From Coleofasciculus sp. FACHB-T130 (GTDB lineage Bacteria > Cyanobacteriota > Cyanobacteriia > Cyanobacteriales > FACHB-T130): DNA of 64,000 bases. The position numbers and the translations under genes were made by a program. Below are positions 17,190 to 26,006 of the stretch, in pieces. Each line of letters starts with the position of its first letter. The stretch's first letter is position 1. The notes beneath the pieces were generated by a model, which had not been told where the DNA came from, made no database searches, and worked only from the letters and a program-made list of their open reading frames with translations. The DNA lies in the NCBI RefSeq assembly GCF_014695375.1, contig NZ_JACJOG010000039.1, positions 19,152-83,151 of the forward strand, written 5' to 3'.

Positions 17190-18185
17190 TTAGCTTAAAA
17201 GGGTAGCTTCTTGCGATGCATCAATCGCTTTAATTGCTTTGGTTTCCGAGGATTCTATACTCGAACCGTAGAGGTCTACAAATCTTTGAAAGAGCCACAT
17301 TGTTTCATGATTTGAAACCCTATTTAAGCTGACCAAACGCTGTATATTTCTTTCAGCTAGTTTCTGTAGGTAGGGCAAATCTTCAAAGAGTGTCAAACAA
17401 GAGGCAAAATGCAAGATAAATTGCAATAAAGGTCTGGGCCACTCCAAATCGCTGTAAATGTCTACGAGGAACTTATGTTCGGTGTCGCTGAGCGGAATGG
17501 CATTGAAAATTACAACGATCCTTTTGCCATTGTAAACCGGAATGCTGAGTTCAACCGTATAGGGACTATGCAATGTTAAGTCCACTTCAACGATTGGTTG
17601 TCTCCAAATTCTTAAAGGATTGATTGGAGAATCTAAAACAGTTTGGAATTTCACCATTCCACCGATGGCTGTAGGCTGGAAATGACTCACATTAATAACC
17701 CTTAAGTTATTCAGGCTAAAGTTGTGAATACTTTCCAGATGTTTTAAATTTAATAAATGATAGATTTGGCATACGTAGGGGAAAGGTAGAATATATTCCT
17801 GCCCTATCATATGCTGATGCTGCTCTTGCAATTCAAGCATTCTAGCTTGAACTGTAGCTAAATATCCTTCATCTTGGTAAGGATTTGCATCGGCTTGGTA
17901 GTTTTGTATTGTGCCTAAACTATCGCCCGTTAAGTTTTGATCGGGTCTTAAATACAGCCAACTTAGGAAGAAAAAAGAAGCTGTAAATAAGTGGATAACT
18001 TCTATTACTGATAAATAGCCATCAGCAAAGGAAGCAACCGTTCTATCGGTGAGTCCGAATAGCCAAGAGGGAATTCCAAATACCCAAATTCCATTCTTGA
18101 AGTTGGTGATAAATAGAGAAATCTCTAGGTATTGATTATTGTTTATGAGTTTAAAGTCAGTGTTTTGAAGAATATTGCTAGACAT
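17190..18185 (-). CDS. Unrecognised membrane-anchored protein, 331 residues
   Basis: Family not recognised. Residues 28-82 hold two hydrophobic segments (GIWVFGIPSWLFGLTD and LFTASFFFLSWLYL) flanking a conserved DRTVASFADGYLSVIEV. The rest (about 90-325) is a soluble, mostly helical domain, beginning with a QARMLELQEQHQHM helix and containing beta-rich YTVELSIPVYNGKRIVVIFN. The N-terminal 85 residues are closely matched by the 75-residue product of the next gene upstream (18352-18579), so the pair arose by duplication. It may be membrane-tethered with the larger domain in the cytoplasm. It starts at ATG 18185 with a gap of 166 bp from its paralogue. Confidence 0.7.
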   Translation of the reverse strand: MSSNILQNTDFKLINNNQYLEISLFITNFKNGIWVFGIPSWLFGLTDRTVASFADGYLSVIEVIHLFTASFFFLSWLYLRPDQNLTGDSLGTIQNYQADANPYQDEGYLATVQARMLELQEQHQHMIGQEYILPFPYVCQIYHLLNLKHLESIHNFSLNNLRVINVSHFQPTAIGGMVKFQTVLDSPINPLRIWRQPIVEVDLTLHSPYTVELSIPVYNGKRIVVIFNAIPLSDTEHKFLVDIYSDLEWPRPLLQFILHFASCLTLFEDLPYLQKLAERNIQRLVSLNRVSNHETMWLFQRFVDLYGSSIESSETKAIKAIDASQEATLLS

Positions 18186-18351
18186 AATAATTCAAAAGAT
18201 TGAGATTTTTCTATTGATTTATGCTTGGCTTTAGCACTCCTAATGGTGCTTGGAAGCTTGTATAGAAGCGATCGCATTTGGGATCGTCTACTTCATCAAG
18301 TGCCAATGGCACTCGATACCCTCTGGAAAAACCCTCCGAATGCCACCTGTC

Positions 18352-18579
18352 TTAAACCTGCTTTTGCCTTGAGGTTGGCTTTAAAAGCAACCAACTTACA
18401 AAGAAAAACGTCGCCGTGCCTAGTTGCGCGATGTCAATGACAGAAAGATATCCATCTGACAATGAAGCAATACTTCTATCGGTAATCCCAAATAGCCAGA
18501 AGGAAATACCGAAGAACCATAGACCAATTTTGAAGTTTGCTAAGAAATTAGCAGCTTCTGTTGGTTGCTGGTTATTCAT
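18352..18579 (-). CDS. Short paralogue of the 331-residue membrane protein
   Basis: The 75-residue peptide is two hydrophobic helices around FGITDRSIASLSDGYLSVID, clearly paralogous to residues 28-82 of the product at 17190-18185 (GLTDRTVASFADGYLSVIE). It stops just after SWLLLKP, where the long form continues into its soluble domain. It could be a working minimal membrane unit, perhaps a partner for the longer copy, or the start of a decayed second copy. The 166 bp after its stop do not show the missing domain in any frame. Confidence 0.65.
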   Translation of the reverse strand: MNNQQPTEAANFLANFKIGLWFFGISFWLFGITDRSIASLSDGYLSVIDIAQLGTATFFFVSWLLLKPTSRQKQV

Positions 18580-18922
18580 CTTTTCAGCCCTTTTTCTAAA
18601 AATACTGAATGGTCATCTAGCGATTAAAGGGCTTGAGGACTTTTGATAACTCCTGACATTCCCCTTGACACTTCTATGTTAAAAAATGTTTCTTTTACTT
18701 GCCATGCGTCCAAAGAGGGAGTTGTTAAAATACCAGAGAAATCGACAAAAGGCAAGAAAATGTATATTAAACTACTAAAAAAGCTATAACCTCGACAGCA
18801 TAGAGGTTTAGTAGCCTTTAAGTCAGACAAAAAAAGCAGGAAAACTGAGTTTGAAGGGAAACAGGGAGATTCGTTGATAAAATCCTTGAGGACGTGATGC
18901 CGGTTTGTCGGTGTGAAGCTGA

Positions 18923-20518
18923 ATGGCGATCGCAATTGATTTTGGAACTAGCAATACGGTTATCGCTCGCTGGAATCCAGCCCTCCAGCAACCAGAAACC
19001 GTGAGTCTACCTGGGTTATCGGTCATCGCTGGGCAGAATCCCCCCCTAATTCCCAGTTTGCTCTATGTTGAGGATGCGGCACTCTCGACGGTGGTGGTGG
19101 GGCAAGCTGTACGCGATCGCGGTCTCGATCTCACTAGCGATGCCCGCTTTTTCCGCAGCTTTAAACGAGGAATTGGGGCTGATATTCAAGGATTCCTCCC
19201 AGAATTAGATGGGCAGTTCGTTACTTTTGAGCAAGTCGGACAATGGTTCCTCAACCACCTGATTGAGAAACTCAATGCCGTTAACCCCGACGTCGGACAG
19301 TCTCTGGTATTAACGGTGCCAGTAGACAGTTTTGAAGCTTACCGCAAGTGGCTGGGGCAGGTATGCCAAACTCTTCCAGTAGAACAAGTGCGGATGTTGG
19401 ATGAACCGACAGCCGCTGCTTTGGGCTATGGAATGAAAGATGGGGGTGTAGTGCTGGTGGTAGATTTTGGCGGCGGGACGCTGGATCTTTCCCTGGTGCG
19501 GCTGGATATGACAGAAACTCAGAAGCCGCTGGGTTTTATTCTCAAATGGGGAAAAAAACAGCTAGCTGAAAAGTCTGGACAGAAGGCAAAAACTGCGCGG
19601 GTATTAGCGAAAGCCGGACAAAATTTAGGCGGTTCGGATCTGGATAACTGGGTTGTTGATTATTTTGCCAAAACTCAGGGATTGAAGCCGACCCCTTTGA
19701 CGACACGATTGGCAGAACGGTTAAAGATTCAGTTATCTGTGCAAACAGAGGCGAATGAGGTTTATTTTAATGATGAAACTTTTGAGAGTTACGAATTAGA
19801 ACTGAATCGCGATCGCTTTGAAGCCATCCTTAAAGAACATGAATTTTTTGCTCGCTTAGATGAGTCAATGACTCAAGTATTGCAGCAAGCGCGTCGGCAA
19901 GGCATTGAGGTGTCCGATATTGATGCTGTCTTATTAGTGGGCGGTACTGTACAAATCCCCGCCGTACAGACGTGGGTGCAGCAATACTTTGACTCCAGCA
20001 AAATTCGTTGCGATCGCCCGTTTGAAGCGATCGCCCAAGGTGCCCTGCAACTGAGTCAAGGCGTCGAACTGCAAGATTTTCTCTACCACAGCTACGGCAT
20101 CCGCTACTGGGATCGCCGGAATAATCGCCACAACTGGCATCAACTGATTAATTCAGGTCAAGCTTACCCGATGAGCCAACCTGTGGAATTAGTTCTAGGT
20201 GCTTCGGTGGAAAACCAACCCAGCATCGAATTAATTGTCGGAGAGTTAGGTGCTGAAACAGGTGGAACCGAAGTGTATTTCGATGGCGATCGCTTAATCA
20301 CTCGTCGGCTAGGCAGCGACCAGACATCGGTACAACCCCTCAACGACCGTCAGGGTGCCCGTACCATTGCCAATTTGACACCACCAGGGTATCCAGGAAG
20401 CGATCGCATTAAACTTCTGTTTCGCGTCGATCGCGATCGCTTCCTGCGAATCACCGTTGAAGACCTGCTGACCAATCAAACTTTATTAGACAATCAGCCG
20501 GTCGTTGAGCTGAGCTAG
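18923..20518 (+). CDS. Hsp70-family protein, short form
   Basis: The 531-residue protein has a full actin/Hsp70 ATPase domain: phosphate-1 loop AIDFGTSNTVIARW at 4-17, phosphate-2 VVDFGGGTLDLSLVRL at about 178-193, the DEPTAAALGYG connector at about 160, and adenosine motif LLVGGTVQIPAVQTW near 340. The C-terminal 150 residues form a beta-rich domain smaller than the DnaK substrate-binding domain, and the helical lid and EEVD-like tail are absent. Cyanobacteria carry several such divergent Hsp70s beside true DnaK proteins. No DnaJ or GrpE is nearby. Function as a chaperone is inference. Confidence 0.88.
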   Translation: MAIAIDFGTSNTVIARWNPALQQPETVSLPGLSVIAGQNPPLIPSLLYVEDAALSTVVVGQAVRDRGLDLTSDARFFRSFKRGIGADIQGFLPELDGQFVTFEQVGQWFLNHLIEKLNAVNPDVGQSLVLTVPVDSFEAYRKWLGQVCQTLPVEQVRMLDEPTAAALGYGMKDGGVVLVVDFGGGTLDLSLVRLDMTETQKPLGFILKWGKKQLAEKSGQKAKTARVLAKAGQNLGGSDLDNWVVDYFAKTQGLKPTPLTTRLAERLKIQLSVQTEANEVYFNDETFESYELELNRDRFEAILKEHEFFARLDESMTQVLQQARRQGIEVSDIDAVLLVGGTVQIPAVQTWVQQYFDSSKIRCDRPFEAIAQGALQLSQGVELQDFLYHSYGIRYWDRRNNRHNWHQLINSGQAYPMSQPVELVLGASVENQPSIELIVGELGAETGGTEVYFDGDRLITRRLGSDQTSVQPLNDRQGARTIANLTPPGYPGSDRIKLLFRVDRDRFLRITVEDLLTNQTLLDNQPVVELS

Positions 20519-20567
20519 GTTTGGGTCATCAGTCCTTATCCAATCCAGTTGATTACCCGCAATTAAG

Positions 20568-20698
20568 AAGAACCCCACCACCTAGAGAGCGATCGCCTTT
20601 TGCTCCCGCTCCCACTCCGGCTCCGGCTCCCCTCCCTGCTTGCGGGGAGGGGTTGGGGGACTCGGGGTCCCCTCTGGGGATAGGGGGCGGGGGTTCTT
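20568..20698. repeat. Palindromic repeat element with AAGAACCCC/GGGGTTCTT ends
   Basis: The 131-bp unit starts AAGAACCCC (20568-20576) and ends GGGGTTCTT (20690-20698). Inside are CTCCGG microsatellite-like repeats (about 20604-20628) and a strong stem CCCCTCCC (20629-20636) with GGGGAGGGG (20644-20652). A related copy with the same start lies at 36181-36256. It follows the Hsp70 gene and may act as its terminator. Confidence 0.6.
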
Positions 20699-20729
20699 TG
20701 ATGACGCATTTGATATTACCCGTTACCCC

Positions 20730-21401
20730 TTACCGACGGACAACCACCTTTGTGCCATGTGAGGCGAAGCTGTACAACTTGCGAGCTTGAGCGACTGGCA
20801 CATTGACGCAGCCGTGGCTAACTGGCGTGCCAAAGCGGTTATGCCAGTAAGCTCCATGAATGGCATAGCCGCCAGAGTAGTACATCGTGTAGGGTACATT
20901 AGGAACGTTGTAGTCTCTTCCTCGCATCCGAGCCGTGCGATGCTTTGATTGAATCCTGAAAGTCCCGACGCGAGTGGGAGTGGAGCGCTTACCACTGGAG
21001 ATGCGGACAGAATAAACCCGTCTTCCCCCTTCCCAGGCGATTAACCGTTGCTTTGAAAGGTTTACCTCAATCCAGCGTCGCTGCGATCGCCGAGCGCGAA
21101 TCTTGTTGCTAGCGACTCTTGTGCGACGAACCCTGTTGCTAGCGATTCTTCTACGGCGAACTCTGTTGCTGGCGGCTGTTCTCCGAACTCGGATGCGCTT
21201 CCGCATGGCTCTGCGCGATCGCACTGATCTTCTCGTCGATGGCTGTTCGGCTGTCTCCCTTGCCCTGACTGACTTTGATGCTGACAGAGCGGGCGTTGAC
21301 CAAGAAAACAAAGTCGCAAAGATCAGGGCAATACTTGCCCAGAAGGTTCCAGAACGACGTAACCAAGCAAAGCAAATTTGGCTTTTAATGACACACCTCA
21401 C
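20730..21401 (-). CDS. L,D-transpeptidase (YkuD domain) with arginine-rich repeats
   Basis: Such enzymes link or modify peptidoglycan stem peptides in the periplasm. Of 223 residues, 1-42 contain a signal/anchor segment (FWASIALIFATLFSWSTPAL). Residues 55-108 are very basic and include three tandem decapeptides (AASNRVRRRR, IASNRVRRTR, VASNKIRARR at 76-105). The YkuD domain follows (about 109-223) with WIEVNLSKQRLIAWEGG, HGAYWHNRFGTP and the catalytic SHGCVNVP. All catalytic residues (His, Ser/His-Gly-Cys) are present. The next gene upstream (21555) is a paralogue. The basic region may bind teichoic-like or acidic cell-wall polymers; this is inference. Confidence 0.9.
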   Translation of the reverse strand: MRCVIKSQICFAWLRRSGTFWASIALIFATLFSWSTPALSASKSVRARETAEQPSTRRSVRSRRAMRKRIRVRRTAASNRVRRRRIASNRVRRTRVASNKIRARRSQRRWIEVNLSKQRLIAWEGGRRVYSVRISSGKRSTPTRVGTFRIQSKHRTARMRGRDYNVPNVPYTMYYSGGYAIHGAYWHNRFGTPVSHGCVNVPVAQARKLYSFASHGTKVVVRR

Positions 21402-21554
21402 TTTCGGGTCTAGGAAAGTAGCTAAGGTTAGGTTTCCCTATCTGATAGTTAGCTAAAACCATCTTTAGATAGATTTTGGGAATCCATTCCAGATTTTTCC
21501 ATAAAAGAGGGTTCTAGAGCCAAAAAAACTATTTATTTTTATTTACTTTCCTTC

Positions 21555-22067
21555 TTACTTATGGACAACGACGGGCGTCCCCACCGCAGCCCAGTTAAAT
21601 AGCCATTTAGAATGATTAACGGCTACATTGATGCAACCGTGGCTAACGGGAGTTCCAAACCGGCGATGCCAATAAGCACCGTGGATGGCATAACCACCGT
21701 GGTAATACATCGTGTAAGGAACATTCGGAACATCATAATCAGCCCCGCGCATCCTGGCAGACCGATGTTTAGATTTAATCGCAAACGTGCCGGTGCGAGT
21801 GGGGGTTGAACGTTTGCCAGTGGAAACCACTACTGCATAGACGGGTTTTCCACCTTCCCAAGCAACCAGTCGTTGCTTGGACAGGTCAATCTGAATCCAG
21901 CGTTGATCAGATTGTTGCAACTCCTGCATTTTTGCAGCCACAATCGGCTGCTTTGTTTGAGCGATCGCGGGTGCGAAAGCAGCATCCAAAGCCGTAAGCG
22001 CCACCACCGCCCCAGCAAAAAATGCAACTGGGCGATGCAGCAAATTAGCAGAAATGATGCTTTTCAT
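21555..22067 (-). CDS. L,D-transpeptidase (YkuD domain)
   Basis: The protein has 170 residues: a signal peptide (about 1-36; LHRPVAFFAGAVVALTALDA, cleavage likely after AIAQ), then a YkuD domain with WIQIDLSKQRLVAWEGGKPV, HGAYWHRRFGTP and catalytic SHGCINVA. It is about 75% similar by eye to the domain of the downstream paralogue at 20730-21401 but lacks the arginine-rich linker. The two genes are tandem on the minus strand, 153 bp apart, so a local duplication is likely. Its product should be a free periplasmic cell-wall cross-linking or anchoring enzyme. Confidence 0.92.
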   Translation of the reverse strand: MKSIISANLLHRPVAFFAGAVVALTALDAAFAPAIAQTKQPIVAAKMQELQQSDQRWIQIDLSKQRLVAWEGGKPVYAVVVSTGKRSTPTRTGTFAIKSKHRSARMRGADYDVPNVPYTMYYHGGYAIHGAYWHRRFGTPVSHGCINVAVNHSKWLFNWAAVGTPVVVHK

Positions 22068-22171
22068 GGCAAATCATCTCACTCGGTGGATCGGTTAGAA
22101 AAATTCAGCGAAAAGCTCTGATTAGCTGCTAGGAGCAACTAATGTCGGTCTTTTATTAGCTCAATCGTAAC

Positions 22172-22831
22172 TCAGCTGGTGGATTCATTCACTAATTGCA
22201 TCAGAGTTTGAGCGCGTTTGGCGATCGCCTCCCATCCAGAGGACGACGCATTGGCTTCCCAGTTTTGGGGAAATAAACTGCCGGAAAGTCCGACCGCGAT
22301 CGCTCCAGCCGCGAGAAAGGCTTTAGCATTTTCTACCGTGACCCCCCCAGTCGGAATTAAGGGAATATGTCCTAATGGCCCTTGCAGACTTTTGATGTAG
22401 CTGGCACCGCCTACCGCTTGGACGGGGAACACTTTGACACAACTGGCACCGGCTTGCCACGCGGTGACAATTTCCGTTGGAGACAGCGCCCCCGGCACCA
22501 TCGGCACGCCGCTATCCATTGCTATCTGAATTAAGATTGGGTCAACGTGGGGAGTAAAGACGAACTGGGCACCGGCAGCGATCGCGTCTTTAAGCTGTTC
22601 CCGATTTAATACAGTGCCCGTGCCAATCGTACACGCGGGTAATTGCGATCGCAAATCACCAATCAATTCTGCTGGGTTGTCGCTATTCCAAGTAATTTCA
22701 ATCAACTGCATTCCCCCAGACGCAACCGCATGAGCCATTTGGCGACCCAGCTCCATCTGCGGTGCGCGAATGACTGCGATCGCACGGTGCTTTTGCACCT
22801 GCTTGAACCACGACTGATTATACATCCTCAT
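22172..22831 (-). CDS. eda: KHG/KDPG aldolase
   Basis: The aldolase splits 2-keto-3-deoxy-6-phosphogluconate to pyruvate and glyceraldehyde-3-phosphate in the Entner-Doudoroff route and can also act on 4-hydroxy-2-oxoglutarate. The 219-residue class I enzyme shows IAVIRAPQ at the start, the catalytic glutamate in LIEITWNSD (about 42), GTGTVLNREQ, and the Schiff-base lysine in ASCVKVFPVQAVGG (about 131-144). The closing IPLIPTGGVTVENA is the phosphate site. No edd or glucokinase gene is adjacent. ATG 22831 fits the family start. Confidence 0.93.
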   Translation of the reverse strand: MRMYNQSWFKQVQKHRAIAVIRAPQMELGRQMAHAVASGGMQLIEITWNSDNPAELIGDLRSQLPACTIGTGTVLNREQLKDAIAAGAQFVFTPHVDPILIQIAMDSGVPMVPGALSPTEIVTAWQAGASCVKVFPVQAVGGASYIKSLQGPLGHIPLIPTGGVTVENAKAFLAAGAIAVGLSGSLFPQNWEANASSSGWEAIAKRAQTLMQLVNESTS

Positions 22832-23175
22832 TTTCTACCGTTAGGCAGATTAATTTTTGAACTTCTTAGATACTATTAGCTATTTCTGATTTAATTCTTA
22901 CTTGTTTTTCAGCCCTTAGGAATACGCATTTGTTTATCTTAACTTGCTCTTAATTAATATTTCTTAATATTTTTAGCTATCAGTTACTGCCTAAAAAACT
23001 CAAGCTCAACCACCAAGTTACATTTTCAATAACTCAAGTTTAAATATTGAAATCCTTTGATTTAATTTTTGCAGGAGTTACTTAACGCGAGTTAATTCAG
23101 TCGCTAGGGAGATGGAAACACTTAATAAAATTAATAAAATCGCAAATATAGAAATAATTTTGAGGAAACAAAACC
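22832..23175. other. AT-rich divergent promoter region
   Basis: This 344-bp stretch between eda (minus) and the PRC-barrel gene (plus) is strongly AT rich, with repeated TTAATAAAATTAATAAAAT-like words at about 23122-23140. No gene, hairpin or RNA is evident. It must hold the promoter for the stress-type gene at 23176. Confidence 0.4.
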
Positions 23176-24099
23176 ATGCCTCTTTTAAAACTCACTGACT
23201 TTGATCCAAACTACAGCGAGACTTTTGAAGGAGATGACCTTCATGGAATGGGGGTCTATTCAGAAAGTAGTACCGACGATAAAATTGGAACCGTTAGCGA
23301 TGTTCTAGTTGATGAAGAAGGTCATTTCCGTTATTTAGTTGTTGACCTAGGCTTTTGGATTTTTGGCAAAAAAGTTTTACTACCAATTGGTCGTTCGCGA
23401 ATCGATTACAACACGGATCGGGTTTATGCCATTGGCATGACCAGAGAGCAAGCAGAAGCTTTACCAGAGTTCAACGAAGCTACCAGGACTGATTACGACT
23501 ATGAAGAACGGGTAAGAGGCGTTTATCGCACTCCCTCTACTGGAGCCTCTGCTACCTCTGCTAACGTTGATGCAGCACCTGTTGTTGATACCTCCTATGC
23601 AGCGGCTACGCCTAACATTGACGCTTACGATCGGAGTACCTACAACTATCAGCAAGAGCCGAATTTGTACGGACTGAACGATCGGGATCATCAAACTCTC
23701 AGACTGTACCAAGAGCGGTTGATTGCTAACAAAACTCGCGTTAAAACCGGGGAAGTTACGGTTGGTAAGCACATTGAAACCGAAACTGCACGAGTGTCAG
23801 TACCAGTTGAAAAAGAGCGAGTGGTGATTGAGCGAGTTACTCCAGCAGATGCTGGAACAGCCGTAACTCCTGGCGAAGCTGATTTCCGCGAAGGGGAAGT
23901 TGCCCGCGTGGAAATCTACGAAGAAACTCCTGACATTCACAAAGAAGCTTTTGTGCGTGAGGAAGTCAGAGTTAAGAAAGTTGTAGACCACGAAACAGTT
24001 GACGCAGAAGAAACGATTCGTCGTGAAGAGTTAGATGTGAATACGGACGGGCAAGCTACTATTAACCGCCCTACTAACTTACCTTCTGATCGGATTTAA
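23176..24099 (+). CDS. PRC-barrel and DUF2382 (YsnF/AvaK) stress protein
   Basis: The 307-residue protein has an N-terminal PRC-barrel (about 20-110: KIGTVSDVLVDEEGHFRYLV then FGKKVLLPIGRSRID). After a low-complexity Ala/Thr linker, a DUF2382 domain follows (about 175-295): LYQERLIANKTRVKTGEVTV, VSVPVEKERVVIERV, VREEVRVKKVV. Family members (YsnF of Bacillus, AvaK of Anabaena akinetes) accumulate in stress and dormancy; biochemical role unknown. Probably soluble and cytoplasmic. An AGGAA stretch lies before the ATG. A second DUF2382 gene is at 24806. Confidence 0.88.
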   Translation: MPLLKLTDFDPNYSETFEGDDLHGMGVYSESSTDDKIGTVSDVLVDEEGHFRYLVVDLGFWIFGKKVLLPIGRSRIDYNTDRVYAIGMTREQAEALPEFNEATRTDYDYEERVRGVYRTPSTGASATSANVDAAPVVDTSYAAATPNIDAYDRSTYNYQQEPNLYGLNDRDHQTLRLYQERLIANKTRVKTGEVTVGKHIETETARVSVPVEKERVVIERVTPADAGTAVTPGEADFREGEVARVEIYEETPDIHKEAFVREEVRVKKVVDHETVDAEETIRREELDVNTDGQATINRPTNLPSDRI

Positions 24100-24152
24100 G
24101 AAGCCCTCCAACGAGCGATTAAGTCACCGATGATTTAAGCGAGTAAAAACCA

Positions 24153-24185
24153 TGCAGGCAGGGCGAATTATTAGCTCTGCCTGCA
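24153..24185 (+). terminator. Intrinsic terminator after the PRC/DUF2382 gene
   Basis: TGCAGGCAGGGC (24153-24164) pairs with GCTCTGCCTGCA (24174-24185), one mismatch, loop of 9 nt. It is 54 bp past the stop codon. A CTTT run follows. Confidence 0.6.
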
Positions 24186-24248
24186 CCTTTAGAGGTAGGG
24201 TTTTCCTACCACTAACTTGCACTTGATAACCTAATTTAGAAAGTCTTC

Positions 24249-24458
24249 ATGTTTCTCAAAAACAAACAAACCGGCGATTTGATAGAAGTTCTCGATATTG
24301 AGGAGCTGTTCAACCCTAATAATGATGCAATTTCTGGGCGAGATCAAGCAGGGCAGGAGGAACAGGAAAAAGCTTCTTTTGAGAAGAAAGAATTAATTTT
24401 TCCTTCTGGGGAAAGCCTACCTCGCTGTTGGATGGATGCCAACTATACAACCACCTAA
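24249..24458 (+). CDS. Small conserved cyanobacterial protein, 69 residues
   Basis: The sequence starts MFLKNKQTGDLIEVLDIEEL and ends with LIFPSGESLPRCWMD. I recall this pattern from short cyanobacterial proteins often mislabelled acetyltransferase; no acetyltransferase fold fits 69 residues. It is acidic in the middle and soluble. It lies between the two DUF2382 genes and may belong to the same stress set. Biochemical role unknown. Confidence 0.7.
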   Translation: MFLKNKQTGDLIEVLDIEELFNPNNDAISGRDQAGQEEQEKASFEKKELIFPSGESLPRCWMDANYTTT

Positions 24459-24805
24459 TTTTCAATAAAACGCTTAAGCATTATCGGGTGTTTATTCGTC
24501 AAGTCTGGCTAGAAACTTTTGAGTTTAGGAAAAGGGCTGCAAATTTTGAAATGGCGGATATGGGATTGTATTACCATTGTCTTTTGTCGGTTGGGTAACG
24601 ATTAGTCACACAACTCAACCGAAAATTCGTTACTAACAAAGCGAATATGCTACTGGTAAAGATCCCCTTTCCCCATGCCTAATCCAAAATCTAAACTTCA
24701 AACTGGGATGAGGACTTGCTTGTTATCTATATAAACATAAACACCCGTTCATAAATGGAAGAAAAAATCGAATTTTGCTTCAAGATCGTTTAGGAAGTTT
24801 TTAAA
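24459..24805. other. Intergenic stretch, no gene seen
   Basis: These 347 bp between the small protein and the second DUF2382 gene have no credible reading frame, hairpin or repeat. They probably contain the promoter for the gene at 24806. Confidence 0.35.
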
Positions 24806-25789
24806 ATGAACCATCAAATGCTAGCACAAGGGCAAGGAGCAAGGCGAAACGATGTCAGAATTAATGTCTTGCTAAATAAATTGCAAAGTAAACTTAAATC
24901 TTTTGCAGTCAGAGATCGGGAAAACTTGCTGTTAGGAAAGGTGAAGGATGTAAATCTCGATTCAGACCGTCAGCTAAACTTAGTGATATCTCAAGAAGGG
25001 CTAAATCAAAATGCCCCATTATTTCTCATCCGAAGCAAGCATATCCAGCAGGTGGACTCGTCTACAAAAACTCTGTTTGTAGACATTAGCAAAGCGGAAA
25101 CCCAGTATTTGCCTGAATATGTACCCTTAGAAAAAACAACGGATGTAGAGCCTTTAGAAACTTCACCAATCTCAAAAAAAGCTGAATGGGAAGTAACAGA
25201 TGCCTCGACTGCCTCTGTCATGGCAACGCCAGATGACTTAAATAATCACCCAGAAGAACTGGAGCGAAATAGTATGCCAGAGGATGCTTCTAATACTTTT
25301 AGTACAGAGTCAGAAGTTGTCGAGGAAGAAATCTTCCGGTTGTTAGAAGAACGATTAGTCATTGACAGCAACAAACATAAAGTCGGTGAAGTTATCGTTC
25401 GCAAAGAAATCGAAACGCGCATGGTAGAGGTGCCAGTCCGCCGCGAAATTCTAATTGTTGAACAAGTCAGCCCCGAACACAAACAGCTTGCAGAAATTGA
25501 TTTAGGACAAGGAGAAATTCCTGGTCTTGAGCTGATTGAAGCAGCTATCGGCGCTAAATCTACAAGTATCGACGCTAAAACTACAAGTTTAGATACTCAG
25601 CCAACAGTTAGAGGTGAGTTTGATTCACCGAGAACAGCAAGTCGAATTTTAGATGCGATCGCGCATCAGCGTGGGCATGGGTGTGCCAAAGTCCGAGTGG
25701 AAATCATTCTAGAAGACGCAGAACATCAGGCAACTTACCAGGAATGGTTTGATCGCTGTTCAATCAAGCCATCGTCAAATGGAAAGTAA
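24806..25789 (+). CDS. DUF2382-domain protein
   Basis: The protein has 327 residues. Residues about 20-100 look PRC-barrel-like (FAVRDRENLLLGKVKDVNLD). A DUF2382 unit occupies about 175-255 (RLLEERLVIDSNKHKVGEVI then VEVPVRREILIVEQV). A short repeat AKSTSIDAKTTSLDTQP lies near 252-268, and a C-terminal alpha/beta piece ends with VRVEIILEDAEHQATYQEWF. The DUF2382 core is shared with the protein at 23176 although the rest differs. It is likely a soluble stress or dormancy protein of unknown activity. Confidence 0.8.
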   Translation: MNHQMLAQGQGARRNDVRINVLLNKLQSKLKSFAVRDRENLLLGKVKDVNLDSDRQLNLVISQEGLNQNAPLFLIRSKHIQQVDSSTKTLFVDISKAETQYLPEYVPLEKTTDVEPLETSPISKKAEWEVTDASTASVMATPDDLNNHPEELERNSMPEDASNTFSTESEVVEEEIFRLLEERLVIDSNKHKVGEVIVRKEIETRMVEVPVRREILIVEQVSPEHKQLAEIDLGQGEIPGLELIEAAIGAKSTSIDAKTTSLDTQPTVRGEFDSPRTASRILDAIAHQRGHGCAKVRVEIILEDAEHQATYQEWFDRCSIKPSSNGK

Positions 25790-25890
25790 CCCGGTTGAGA
25801 TATAAAGTTTGAGACAAGTGCCTGAAGATTGGAAACGTGGTACTTGGGTGATAGGGAACTGCTAACTGGGAGCATCCCAATGCATCATGC

Positions 25891-26006
25891 GCCTACACCC
25901 TGAAGGGTGGAGGCTTGCGAGGATAACGGCTGCCGGGAACAGACTAAGAATTTTAGCCTGCTCCCGGCAAACTTCGTTTATGTAGCCCCACGCTAGAAAC
26001 GTGGGG
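25891..26006. repeat. Triple-hairpin element, possible IS200/IS605 remnant or MITE
   Basis: Three stems stand in a row: GCCTACACCCT...AGGGTGGAGGC (25891-25914), TGCCGGGA (25931-25938) with TCCCGGCA (25962-25969), and CCCCACG (25986-25992) with CGTGGGG (26000-26006). There is no reading frame. The words resemble ends of cyanobacterial tnpB-type elements as I remember them. The remainder of 25790-26563 shows no gene; the first 60 bp upstream of the PEP synthase are its leader. Confidence 0.5.
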
